Of a stretch of 64,000 nt of DNA, positions 36,600-49,017 are shown piece after piece. The DNA lies in assembly GCA_030737875.1 (NCBI GenBank), contig CM060909.1, forward strand, positions 29,285,659 through 29,349,658, in the 5' to 3' direction. A program made the position numbers and the translations under genes. The notes beneath the pieces were generated by a model, which worked only from the letters and a program-made list of their open reading frames with translations, made no database searches and was not told the origin of the DNA. How positions within the stretch are numbered: the stretch's first letter is position 1; each line of letters begins with the position of its first letter. The stretch comes from Allium sativum. Its lineage: Eukaryota > Streptophyta > Magnoliopsida > Asparagales > Amaryllidaceae.

Positions 36600-37974
36600 G
36601 AACAGAATGAGGAAACAAATTTGTAAAGGGAGCTGTCACTTTCCCTTGAGTACAAGTAGGTGTAATATTTTCCAATAAAACCATGTGCATATAGGACATA
36701 GGTCTGCCTCGTTCATTTAATTCACATGTGCATCATTTAATTTTGCTGCATGCTTCAGTTTTCACATGGTTAGCAAATTCTGTGAAGGGAACATGTCGTA
36801 GCAGAAAATAACATGCATATGCATGTGCGTTGTACAGGGAGATTTTCCTAGGCATGTGCGTTCAGCGATTAGGATAGGTCAGGCTTCCTTTTTATACGTT
36901 GCCGGCTGAATTGTTTTATCAAGGAACAAATCTTCTTTGACAGGCTGAGATTGAATAAGATACGCTAGGATATAGAATATATTTCTTATACCGTAACGTA
37001 TAGGTTCAGATAGTGACTCTGTGTTATTTTATTAGTATAACATAGCTCAAATTTGGCTGATAAATCCTTGATCGAGACCATGACGTGAAGTTGAATAAGA
37101 TCTTATAAGTTTAGCAAAAGATACGGTAGGATATGCTCAGAGAAAATTGATGTAAACAGTATTTTGAACAGAAGCCCCGAGATTTTGTCCTATTTTGTTT
37201 CGATTTTTACATGTCAAATTGAGAGTGAATAGGAAACTGCATGAGCCGTTATATTTGTCATCTTAGGCTTGGATTCGGTCTTAGATTTCGAACGAATATG
37301 GTAGGGACTAGATTTGTAAACGAGGCGCTCATATTTGGTAAAGATTTCGTTTACGTTCAAGCCTGCTACAGACAGAAGTGATAATACGTTCGTGTCCAAC
37401 GAGGTACCACGATCCCAAAAATATAATAATATCGGTAGTTGAACTTATATTATGAAACTCCAAAATATTGATATAGGGTGCAAAATACTCCAAATAAAAA
37501 GTTACGTATTTAATTAATTAAAAATTACGGTAAAATTCTAAAAATTAAATTATAACTACGCCTCAAAAGAACCTTGTCCAAATTCTAGACCGATATTTAA
37601 ATATATTTAAATAACCGTTATGGCTTATATACGATTTCACAACGACTTTCTGAAAATTTGATTTGGATGTAATTCACAATATATAAGACGAAATCTCGAT
37701 TTTTCACTTCTATTAGAAAGAAACTGTTTAATAGATTCACATGTTTCTTGTTTCACAGAAATCTGAGTTATATTGGATTCTGTATATCCAATTAAAGTTC
37801 GAATCGCCAAATTGCGAACTGCCACGCCGTTATGAGCTCGTTTATAAATATAATTATAAATTATATGTTTAAATATCGTTTTTATTAGATAAATTCCTAT
37901 ATATAATTCAAATAAAATATTTAAATCAAATTTAAATATTCGGAATTCAACGGCCAAAAATCCGGGTCGTTACA

Positions 37975-37987
37975 TTCCTTCCCCCTT
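37975..37987 (-). promoter_or_regulatory. Polypurine tract of B1
   Basis: AAGGGGGAAGGAA on the minus strand, directly abutting the 3' LTR. Confidence 0.85.
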
Positions 37988-37992
37988 AAAAT

Positions 37993-38010
37993 AATTTCGT
38001 CCTCGAAATT
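37993..38010 (-). promoter_or_regulatory. 18-nt hairpin beside the B1 polypurine tract
   Basis: AATTTCGAGGACGAAATT: a perfect 7-bp stem with the end pair A:T where family A has G:C. It is kept although B1 has no genes, so it is likely needed in cis. Confidence 0.75.
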
Positions 38011-39570
38011 GCTAAGGTAGGAAAAGATGCTACATACCCTGTTAACTAGGTCCAATAATCCTTTCTATTTTTCCCACCTCTTAACTCCAGTTTAACTGGA
38101 CCAATTTATTTCAATTAAAATATTCATTTATTCTTACTAACGAAAAAAAAATCTGAAAATTTTCTAACATTTTAAATTCTGAAAAATTTCGGCAGCATCT
38201 CCTCTGCACGGCTCAATCGGTAAAACCACAACTCGCCTTTCTAGGCCTTCTCCAATCCAAAAGAAAATCAAAAAGCCAAGTGGCTTGCCTCATAGGCTCA
38301 TAAAATCATCAAACCCAAGTAATACTGTACACATGTACCTTTTTGTCGGGCATGATTCTATCTCTTGCACTTGCTTCCATTCAATATCTGCTCAACATAC
38401 ACATATCGATTTCCCACCAGTTTCAAATCAATACAACTTCCAGTTGTCAGATCTCTAATCAACTTCTGATTAGTCGCTTCCATTCTATCAATTCAAATCT
38501 GATTTTTATTTAAATCAATCCACTTATTATCCTTGAATCCAATTCAATCCCATTCAACAACATCCAATATATTCAACTTTCTTATTCATAAGTCGAGTTC
38601 ACTTTATTAATTCCAATTTCAAGCCTTTCTCTTTGTTTAATTCATTCTGGACTATCTCTAATTTAATCCAATTTTATTTATCTTAAGTTAAATTTCAATT
38701 CATTGATTTACTTCCACCATTTCAATTTCTCCAACTTACACAAGTTAAACTTTAATTCAGGACTCAAATTCCCGGGTTTTATTTCAAATTAGTTTGAAAA
38801 TCATATATATTTATATACATTAGTTTATAATCAACTCAATTCAAAACATTTGAATTTCTAAAACATCTTGCCCTTTTCGAACAAATTTTCCATTCCCAAA
38901 TTACTATGGTAGCAATCCGTTACTCAGAAACTCGAAAATGAATACCGATAATGTCGCGATCCATTATCAGAATTATTTTCTCGCCACTGAAGTGATTTCA
39001 GTGCTTAATCCCTTTTAAAATCCATTTAAAATCATTTTATCCAAAACACTTTAAAGTAATGTTATATTACTTTATAATGCCTCACAAAAGATTTTTCTAA
39101 ACACCCGGAATTTAAATTCCACAAATTTTGGTTTGAATCCAATTTCAATATAGCTTATTTGTATATCTCTTTCATATACAAATTCAATTTGGTTATATAT
39201 ATAACCACTTCAATATTTATAATTCCATTTAATTGTAATAACAATCAACACATTCGATAATTTCAGAAAATTATCTCTTTTGTATCAAAATATCCTTTGG
39301 GCAAAATTATTTCACTTACCCATCATTAAAACAATACTGTGTCAAATTGTTCTGTTCGAGAGTTTAGAAACACCTATCAATACAGTTGTACATCCTGTAT
39401 CGACCAGAATTCATAAACCACTCAACAAACCAGACAACACAATATAAAACAATTTTTATATCAAATCTACAAATACGCGCTCATATATATACACTCTAAC
39501 TCAATCTAGGGTATTACTAACGCCATCTCTATTGAGTCACGCCACAGAGCCAAGGTTATTACTCAACCTG
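38011..39570 (-). other. B1 interior, non-coding
   Basis: AT-rich, with no recognisable open frame or domain. The only features seen are the hairpin near the polypurine tract and a stem-loop next to the PBS. Confidence 0.75.
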
Positions 39571-39574
39571 GCTC
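39547..39574 (-). promoter_or_regulatory. Stem-loop overlapping the B1 PBS
   Basis: GAGCC and AGGTT (39547-39557, one bulged A) pair with AACCT and GGCTC (39565-39574), leaving a 7-nt loop. It shares four bases with the PBS. Confidence 0.5.
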
Positions 39575-39582
39575 TGATACCA
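39571..39582 (-). promoter_or_regulatory. Primer-binding site of B1 (tRNA-iMet)
   Basis: TGGTATCAGAGC on the minus strand, two bases from the 5' LTR. It is the same primer as the coding elements use. Confidence 0.9.
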
Positions 39583-39584
39583 AA

Positions 39585-42500
39585 TGAAACGACCCGCAAA
39601 TCCGTACCCTTTGAGTCGACTAATCATACCACACGTCCAACCCAAATTGCACAGAAATACGAATCATTTTTAGAAAGAAGTTAGAGGATGAGAAATAGAA
39701 AGAAAGAAATATTAGAATAGGAGAAAACGAAGATCACAAACTCACAGCGGAACGAATAAAATATATTAGATAATATAACTTTGGAGCACAAATCAGTATT
39801 TGTATATACATACCATTATCAGAGCATAACGATTTATCCCTGGAACAGTTATAAACACCTGTTTCCAGATACAACATAGTACACAGCGGAAAATATGATA
39901 GTCTATAGCTAACTGGTGAAGCCTCCTGCTTCAATCTCCTCCAGGTGAATCTGTAAAATCCCGACTACTTGACTGCCCGTACAAATTTGGGCACCCAAGA
40001 GTTTAGGGAAAACAAACAAAATAAACTCTGGGTCAGTCATGGGACTGGTGTGAGTAAACTCCAACCATTTGTTTAACTTTCAAAATCCTTTTCAAAAGAA
40101 AAGATAATCGTAAGACCAATCCACACATAAACACAGATGGTTTTTACCTTACGATAACCCAAAACACTTTTGGAAATCATATATTATCTGATATTATAAT
40201 AGTGTCTAATCACAAGTAATTAGCAATCTAGCAGAACGCTTGCATCTCACGCTCCACATATATAGTATACAATCGAAAACCGCGGCGCTTATTGGATATT
40301 GGATTCCAACTTGACAAGGTATGGGACCACCTTCCGAACGTGTATCTCTAGAGGCAAATACACTGGGTTCAATAAGAACATCTTGCAACCCGGCCCACAC
40401 ATGACCGACCACTCATTTCGCTTGAGTGTATCGAATGTATATCACCAACGGTTGGGATCAGCAACCGTCTCCCGATAAGGGACAGCATCGATAGATTTAA
40501 GAACAAAAGGAATTTCTCTAGATAGGTGATCATACATCCTAATGGGTGCGACCCACATAGCCATGTTGCCTGCCCGATTTTTGTCCAATTCCGGGTTGAT
40601 GAGGCTTGAGGTTTGAATTATCTTCCAGAACATCTGGCCATCATTCACTTTGAATGCCACATTGTCAAATCCATCGGAAATCACTAATTGATTCCCACAA
40701 AAATACTCAGATTGTTAGGCTAAAGAAGTTTCCCTTCTATGCCACTAACTTCGTACGTTTGAAGGAATCAACGTACGTAACTCCCTTTGGAAATACTCTG
40801 TCAGACACTCGTCCATACAAGTTGTCCTGGGTCTGGACAAACCGAAGGCACTAACCCGTAAACAGGATAGCCCTTGCATAACTCCGTCTTCAATTTTCTT
40901 CAGCATTAGTTGCTTCATAACGCTTACGCCAATACGGAGTGGTTTTCAGATATCAAATCTGATCCCGGTCTCTCCATATTGACAACGGAGGTATATAAAA
41001 AGATAAAACTTTGATAGTCGGTGATTTAACTATCAAAGAAACATCCATTCAATCAACGGTCCTATTTCCAAATGGAAATTCTATCAATCAAGCATCAACC
41101 AACACTGGGCCCTTTTTATATTAGTTCTTTATTTCATTATCATTTCCAATTCCCATTTCCCATCTTTCGTGTTCTTTCAAAGCACTATTTTTTTCTCTCG
41201 ATCACTGGAAAACATTTCCAATATTACAATTCCTTTATTGAGAAAATATCCCTTATTCCGGTTAGAAAACATTTCTAAATCCTTTGAATCAACTGATGTT
41301 ATAAACATCGTTATTATAACTCAAATCATAAATCATTCGTTAACTAACGATATCACTAACCAACCCTTGCTATCGAGCCTTAACCATTTCTCCGTCAATA
41401 ATGCAGTCAGTCAAGTTGGGGTATAATTACCTCTCAGACCTTAACTGAACGACATTCTTATCTTTGAAATAGTCAGAGCTCACAATTTTAAACCAAACAA
41501 TGCTTTCAACAACAGCGTTAAAACCGCTGTCTAGCATTATAGAACACTTATCATAACCATATCATTAAAATTTCTATTAAAACAGTTATTATAACGGCAT
41601 CGTTAAAATTGCTATTTAGATTTACCAAGACATTTATTATAACAGCAGCGTCTAAAATTGCTGTATAGATTTACAACATCTATTATAACAACAGCGTTAA
41701 AATCACTGTTTAGTTTTATAAAAGCATTCCTTACAAAGACAGCGTTAAAACCGCTGTTTAAAAATTTAAAAAGCATTTCTTATAACAACAGCGTTATGAT
41801 TGCTGTTTTGAATAAAATACCGTGTGCGACGCACACGCTTCCGTTGTTCATTTAAAAACTCTGTTTATTTAAACAATTCAAGTTCTCCTTTAAACATATT
41901 TATAAACTATACATTCTTCTAACCACTTAATTCGATTTTCTATAAATCCCTTTTTTATATACATTTTATTTGCAAAATATTTCCTTGTTTTAAACTATTT
42001 ATTCTTTTATTTTAAGCATTTGAAAATCTTTCTTTAAACTTTCCTCTGTAATTTGCTAAATTCGGATCCATTTCCAAATATTGGTTTCAAAACCGATACT
42101 CACTTTCAAATATACATTCATATTTGAACTCACCTTTTAATTTATCCAATGGTTAATGATCCACTTAATTTATATCTTTATTTATAACATTTTTCTTGGT
42201 TTACCCAATGGAATAGGTTTCCATTTGCAACTCAATGAAAAAGAAATTATTTCTAATTTGGAAATAAACTCTGCTTTTAAATTCTAATTTCCTTTTTCAC
42301 ATTCGATGATATTTTATGGTATCTAAAATACCAGGTTCCTAAGGCCAGGGTAAACCAAACACACATATTCAACCATGGATAATGTAGCATAACATATATC
42401 ACCATCAAATAAAACAGTAAATAAAATGTTGAGGGATCCAGTTGGATCCCTCCAACCTGTTTCCCTGCATCCACATATGTTAGTAACATCAAAAATATTA

Positions 42501-43624
42501 TTTCACATCAAAATGAAATATCAGAACTAATGATCAATTAATGGTGTAATCCTATCAACCAATTCAACCAAATTTACCAACTATTCAACCATTCAACCAT
42601 TTCATATTATAAAAATATTTAGAACTCGTTTATATATAAAAATGTAAACGAGAGGAAGTAAGTGAGTTTAATCACCTTGTTTTGCAGTGGACGGTTCTGC
42701 CATTTTTTTCGTTAAAATCAAACCGACGATTGATTTTATCATGAAACTCCAGTAACACTGTTCTCCGCAAAATCTATTCCATAATATAAATCCCGTCGCT
42801 ACGATTCCAACATGACCGTTTTCGTCGGATTAGTTAACTAGGCTAAATACTTTGGGCTTTTAAATTCGCTAGCCCGACTCGGTTCTCTCTTTTCAACTAG
42901 ACACCGTCTTCTTCCAGGTTAAAGGAAACAACTCGATAGTATCTTCTCCTTCAACTGATAAAATTCCAATCCTCAAATCCTCCTTATCGTTAATACTCCT
43001 CTAATCTTTCTCCTACTTCGCGACTGCCTGTAGCTTGCAAAAACCATTTCCGCAGCCTCTTGTTACCCATTTCTCCTTCTTCCTTTTCTGAAAATTCAAC
43101 AAAACTCACCGAACGTTCCCTCTTTAGATTCCCTTTCCTCCAGTACCTATTTTACTAAACTCGAACTGCCATTTTTCTATTAACGTTCTTTCTCCCAACG
43201 TTAAGCCATTATTCATATTTCCTTTCCCAGAAAACAACAGTCCACGTGTAAACTCCTGAAACTCCATAATCGTGACTTGGAGCAGAGAACCACCTCCTTC
43301 ACCACGGTGGCCATCGCCTTTGACTCCAGTTCGGCCGTACTGTGCCTCCGCAACCACCTCACATCGAGGCCAACACTTCCACTCTGTCCTTATTCCCACC
43401 ATAAATGACTCCCAGGTCACTTCTTCCGGTGCGGCTTTCGACGCTGCTGTTTATCCAAACTCTACATGCCATAAAACTGCCACCATCCAGACTTTGAACT
43501 GGCATACCCCTTTCCATTGCATCTCGGATGAGTTTGAACACCACTACAGTAAAATGATGCCTCACCTTGTAAACCCGAAACCCCTCAAACATTCAAACTC
43601 GTGTTAAACAACTTCACCATCTTG

Positions 43625-43674
<50 letters not shown>

Positions 43675-45378
43675 CCAACAACATGAGTTCGAAAGCATAA
43701 ACCCGTGCTACAGTAATCCGCAACTCCTCTCCGCCCAAGCTTCCTCTTCCCAAAGCCTTGTCGAACTCACTCAGGTTTCACAGACCCCGACATCACCACC
43801 GTAACCCTTCACTTTCCCCCTCGTTGCCAAAACTCCATTGCGACTACGTCATAGGGTTGCTGCCCTATATTCCGAGCTCAACAAAAGGTGACTCGCACCA
43901 TATAAATGGACACAAGATCAGAGCTGTTGCAAAAAATAAGGTTTTTGAAATGGAAGTTCTGTGTAGAAAGAAAAGAATGGCGGTTCGATGGTGCTGGATT
44001 TATAGAACAGAATGAGGAAACAAATTTGTAAAGGGAGCTGTCACTTTCCCTTGAGTACAAGTAGGTGTAATATTTTCCAATAAAACCATGTGCCTATAGG
44101 ACATAGGTCTGCCTCGTTCATTTAATTCGCATGTGCATCATTTAATTTTGCTGCATGCTTTAGTTTTCACATGGTTAGCAAATTCTGTGAAGGGAACATG
44201 TCGTAGCAGAAAATAACATGCATATGCATGTGCGTTGTACAGGGAGATTTTCCTAGGCATGTGCGTTCAGCGATTAGGATAGGTCAGGCTTCCTTTTTAT
44301 ACGTTGCCGGCTGAATTGTTTTATCAAGGAACAAATCTTCTTTGACAGGCTGAGATTGAATAAGATACGCTAGGATATAGAATATATTTCTTATACTGTA
44401 ACGTATAGGTTCAGATAGTGACTCTGTGTTATTTTATTAGTATAACATAGCTCAAATTTGGCTGATAAATCCTTGATCGAGACCATGACGTGAAGTTGAA
44501 TAAGATCTTATAAGTTTAGCAAAAGATACGGTAGGATATGCTCAGAGAAAATTGATGTACACAGTATTTTGAACAGAAGCCCGAGATTTTGTCCTATTTT
44601 GTTTCGATTTTTACATGTCAAATTGAGAGTGAATAGGAAACTGCATGAGCCGTTATATTTGTCATCTTAGGCTTAGATTCGGTCTTAGATTTCGAACGAA
44701 TATGGTAGGGCGTAGATTTGTAAACGAGGCGCTCATATTTGGTAAAGATTTCGTTTGCGTTCAGGCCTGCTACAGACAGAAGTGATAATACGTTCGTGTC
44801 CAACGAGGTACCACGATCCCAAAAATATAATAATATCGGTAGTTGAACTTATATTATGAAACTCCAAAATATTGATATAGGGTGCAAAATACTCCAAATA
44901 AAAAGTTACGTATTTAATTAATTAAAAATTACGGTAAAATTATAAAAATTAAATTATAACTATGCCTCAAAAGAACCTTGTCCAAATTCTAGACCGATAT
45001 TTAAATATATTTAAATAACCGTTATGGCTTATATACGATTTCACAACGACTTTCTGAAAATTTGATTTGGATGTAATTCACAATATATAAGACGAAATCT
45101 CGATTTTTCACTTCTATTAGAAAGAAACTGTTTAATAGATTCACATGTTTCTTGTTTCACAGAAATCTGAGTTATATTGGATTCTGTATATCCAATTAAA
45201 GTTCGAATCGCCAAATTGCGAACTGCCACGCCGTTATGAGCTCGTTTATAAATATAATTATAAATTATACGTTTAAATATCGTTTTTATTAGATAAATTC
45301 CTATATATAATTCAAATAAAATATTTAAATCAAATTTAAATATTCGGAATTCAACGGCCAAAAATCCGGGTCGTTACA
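39585..45378 (-). repeat. B1 5' LTR (right)
   Basis: 5,794 bp, nearly identical to 32185-37974. One difference matters for the intron model: the donor reads GTGATT here (G at 42675) instead of GTGAGT. Confidence 0.93.
41821..41837. repeat. 17-nt palindrome, second copy
   Basis: Same CGTGTGCGACGCACACG as at 34421-34437. The preceding hairpin array is at about 41510-41810. Confidence 0.85.
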
Positions 45379-48300
45379 ACACCTATGTTTGCTTACATCA
45401 ACAAAAACCAGAGTCAAAGTACATAATATCCATCTTGACTATCAAAAGTACATAAACTGAAAGACATAATCTCCAACATCAAAATAGCCATAAGTAAAAG
45501 AGAAGAAGAACTTTACTCCAACGATCCAAGCAATCTTCTAAAAGCAGTCCAAGATCAAGCTCCACTGGTGCTAGTTCAAACCTGAGCACCTGGAGGGGAA
45601 GGAAGGAAAGAGGAGGAAACAAAGAGGGTCAGACATAAAGTCTGGCGAGTGCGATAATTTTAACAATATAATTAACAAAGTAACTAGGCTAAGGCATAAG
45701 TTGGAAAATAAGGAAATGACCATGAACCATTGAATATGGCAGAGTAAATAAGGAAACAAGAAGAACGACGATATCGTTAAAGTGCACCTAACCCACTGTA
45801 AGATAATTATTAAACTACACCAACACTATAGGATAATTGCTATACTGCACCACCACAAGTATACTGCACCACCACTAGTTACCCTAAGGTTGATCTCGCC
45901 TACAGAACTTAATAATGATATTGGTAGTTTCGTGCACCCCTAGCTGCCTTCATAGGTGCCGCCTGCCCCTATCTCCACTAGGTGTACCCACTACCCCCAA
46001 GCGATCGGCTCCCTAACTCGTAGATACCCGTGCTAGCCCCACAGTGGGGTGCATCACTCCCTAAAGTGGCAACCCGATACAACCAACAATGCACAGCTTA
46101 TACCTACACGATGCAACAATGTCTTACCTACCAGCCCGGGTCCACACATGCATATGAACCCGTTGGACATGTGTTGCCACCGCTAACCCGTTTTGGCCTC
46201 TTACAGTCAAGCCCAGTATGCGTGTCCCGTCCTCGACTTGGGTCGAGCCCACAAAGATACGTATGGATTACTGGTTGAAATGGGCCCCCATCACTTGACA
46301 CAAGCTATCCACCTAAGCTTGGTCCCCTCTAGTACATCCCACTTAACCACTTCTTATTCATGTTTCAATTACATGTTTCAATTTTGGTTACGTGTTTCTA
46401 ATCATATTCCAAATGCCACCCAAGGCAACCACTAGATTCCACATGCCACCCAAGGCACCCACTTAACCCCCTCATGTCCACTACATGTTTATCTGGTTAA
46501 GTGTTTCTTAATTCGTTAAGACTGTAACCTCATAAAGACCTCTCACATTAGACTGGCATTTGTGGTAGCTGGATTTGCCGGGCGGGTCCGGCCAGTCTTA
46601 CACCACAAAAGAGCCTAACCTCATGTCTTTACAATTGTTGTATCTAATTCATGCCTAAGACCTCTCACATTATACTGGCATTTGTGGCGGCTGGATTTGC
46701 CAGGCGGGTCCGGGCATTCTTACACCACAAAAGAGCCTAACCTCGTGTCTTAGACGATTAATTTCTCCTAATTAATCATTCCCCAAATTTGAATTACTTT
46801 CCCTATTCAAATTATCAATCAATTCCAAATTTAACGATGTCCATAATTGACTCAATTATGTCCATCCATTTATGGTATGCAAAATCATACCAATTTTCAC
46901 CACAATTATATTTTATGCCTTTTAAGGCATTTATGCCAATTAAATCTTTTTTAATATTGTCCCCTTTACCCCACGCTGTACGTTTGTTCGTTTAACGTAA
47001 AATATACGTTAGACTCGAATAGTCTAACTTATGGAACAAAGAGAAAACATCACAATATACACATAATGAAAACATAGATCTAAACATAGGGATGAACTTG
47101 CATACGTGAATGATGTTCTACATCTAAAACTTGCATAGGCCAAAGTTACAACTTGCATAAACAACATATGTCATGGATCCAAATCTAAAGGTGTGAACTT
47201 GCATAAATCATGTATGTCAAAGATCTACATCTAAAGGTGTAAACTTGCATAGGCAATAACCCTAAACTTGCATAACATGATTCATATCCCAAACTCATAT
47301 ATTTATATATACTTGCATATGTGATTTATGCATCATAACAATGGTGTAAACTTGCATCTAACATGTAAAATATCATGTAGAATTTAGCATATAACTCACA
47401 CATGTCATAGCCTAACTTTTAATTAAATTTTCACATAAACTAGATGTCATAACCATGTAAGGTCACATATAATTTTACCAACTTGTATATGATTCATGTT
47501 TAAATAAAAGTCTAAACTTGCATACATATGATTTATCATATGAATCAACATCACCATACCAGCATATGAAACACGATGATTTGGTTATATATAAAATTAC
47601 AACATAGAAGATAGCAACATAACTTTACATCATAAATGATAGCATCACAACATAACGTCATAGAGATTTCAACACAATTCTACAACATAATTACAACATG
47701 TGATCAATAATTCACATCACATCCATACAATCCGCATCACAACTTAATCCAATTAAATTACTAATTATTTTATTAAAACTATCGAACTCACAACTCAAAG
47801 GCGGTCTTGAGTTCTGAATTCTGATTTCTGAAGTTGAATTAGCTTTCCTTTGAAGAAGATTCGTTGTTAGGGTTGAATAGAACTGATTTGATTTACTGTT
47901 CTTCCTCTCTAATTGGTGGCGGTTACTCTAGGGTTCAAGACGACAGCATGACGGCCATAGTTTTAGTTTTAATTCTGATTTAGGGTTTGAGTCTATGGGT
48001 CTTTTTATATAGTTTTGAATTTATTTACAGCCGTTAGACCACTCTAGAATCCATCTAGGCCTTAGAAACCATGTAATGATGTCAACAGAGCAACCAGAAA
48101 TCGACACCTAAGCCCTAAAACATAAAATTTCATCATAGACCATTTAGGGCCGACGGACCAATTCCAAACCTCCTGAGTCGACCCTGGGGTCGACCCAGCG
48201 GGTCTTGGGTCGACCCATAAAATAGGTCTGTTTGGTGTTTTACCTTCCCACTTCCGTTGTTTTGAATTTTTTTCTTAAATTTTAGGTTGAATTTTATTTT

Positions 48301-48577
48301 ATATATATATATATATATATATATTTCTATCTTCCTAATTAACCATTCTCACACTAAAATACTTTTTGAACCGCGTTCACACTAAGCCGCTTTTTAGCCA
48401 TTCCCCTAAAACAAAAATATGGTGTTGGCGGGGATCGAACTCTGTACCTCTTGTATGCAAGTCACATGTTCCAACCAAATGAGCTACTAAGTCTTTTGCT
48501 TACAAACCTTAGAACAATTCTAAACATTTGTTCTTTAATTTAGTTAATTCGATTATTCAAAAATCCTGGGTGTTACA
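45379..48577 (-). repeat. A2 5' LTR, second part
   Basis: Resumes the LTR after B1 (the first five bases are the duplicated ACACC) and ends TGTTACA. It has the GC-rich tandem pair at 46537-46755, TATAAAAA on the minus strand (48002-48009), two GGGTCGACCC palindromes (48187 and 48207) and an AT microsatellite (about 48300-48324). Confidence 0.92.
48419..48492 (-). ncRNA. tRNA-Ala-like segment (degenerate) in A2 5' LTR
   Basis: Second copy of the segment at 26717-26790, with B-box-like GAGTTCGATCCCC (plus-strand GGGGATCGAACTC, 48430-48442). Because it is in both LTRs it was present before A2 transposed. Confidence 0.55.
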
Positions 48578-48582
48578 GATGG

Positions 48583-49017
48583 AAACCCTTGGCTAAGTCC
48601 AACTGCGAAAACACCGAGGCGCCAACTAACTGATCGAAGAGATCGTCAATCCTCGCCAGTAGGTGCTTATTCTTCTTAGTAAGCTTATTAAGTTCTCTAT
48701 AGTCCACACAAAGTCTAAGGGACCCATCTGCCTTTGTGGAAAATACTACTGGAGCACCCCACTCTGATATACTACGTCTTATGAACCCCTTCTCAAGCAA
48801 TTCTTTCACTTGCTTATTGAGTTCTCTTCTCTCTCTTGGAGCCATGTGGCGCACTGGCAATGCAACTGGCTTTGCATTATCTACTAGATATATTTGAAAG
48901 TCTATCTCGCATTTTGGGGGTAAACCCCTCATCAAAGACATCAACATATTCACGGACTGTACGAACAGAATGTAAATCATCATAGGATGTGTCAAGGGAT
49001 TCTAGGTAGCTAAGCAT
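48583..49017 (-). pseudogene. A3 pol remnant: N-terminal part of RT
   Basis: RT from the first conserved Met (49017) to DLAKGF, where A2 inserted. A 4-base deletion near 48930 (after VDVFDE) shifts the frame. Upstream it is in the same frame as the protease, showing the family's gag and pol were one reading frame. Confidence 0.9.

Larger units (their letters stand above)
32185..37974 (-). repeat. B1 3' LTR (left)
   Basis: 5,790 bp. It contains a hairpin-bearing tandem array (34110-34410), a 17-nt palindrome (34421-34437), a (TA)n run (36227-36266), a TATA-like TATAAAT (36593-36599, minus), donor AACAAG/GTGAGTAAA (G at 35274), branch-like CTGAC (32632-32636), and acceptors GGGCAG (CAG at 32575-32573) and TTTTACAG (CAG at 32553-32551). 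Open frames of 60-111 codons inside it show no domain. Confidence 0.93.
32185..45378 (-). mobile_element. B1: non-coding LTR element with 5.8-kb LTRs (LARD-type)
   Basis: 13,194 bp. Two LTRs of 5,790 and 5,794 bp flank only 1,610 bp of interior. The ends are TGAAACGACCC and GGGTCGTTACA. A tRNA-iMet PBS and a polypurine tract sit at the correct edges on the minus strand. No gag or pol sequence is present. The LTRs are nearly identical over almost 6 kb, so it moved recently and must have used proteins from another element. This fits the class called large retrotransposon derivatives. Confidence 0.93.
23501..48577 (-). mobile_element. A2: Ty3/gypsy chromovirus, inactive, carrying B1 in its 5' LTR
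   Basis: Left (3') LTR 23501-26874. Right (5') LTR 32030-32184 plus 45384-48577, split by B1. Interior 26875-32029. Ends are TGTAACACCCC and TGTTACA with GATGG on both sides. gag and pol are in place but carry many stops and frameshifts. The two LTRs differ more than those of A1, including a 20-bp repeat unit, so A2 is older than A1 and B1. Confidence 0.94.

Noticed and set aside
32185..45378. Segmental tandem duplication instead of an element
   Set aside because: ACACC on both sides, inverted-repeat ends, PBS and polypurine tract at the right edges fit a retrotransposon.
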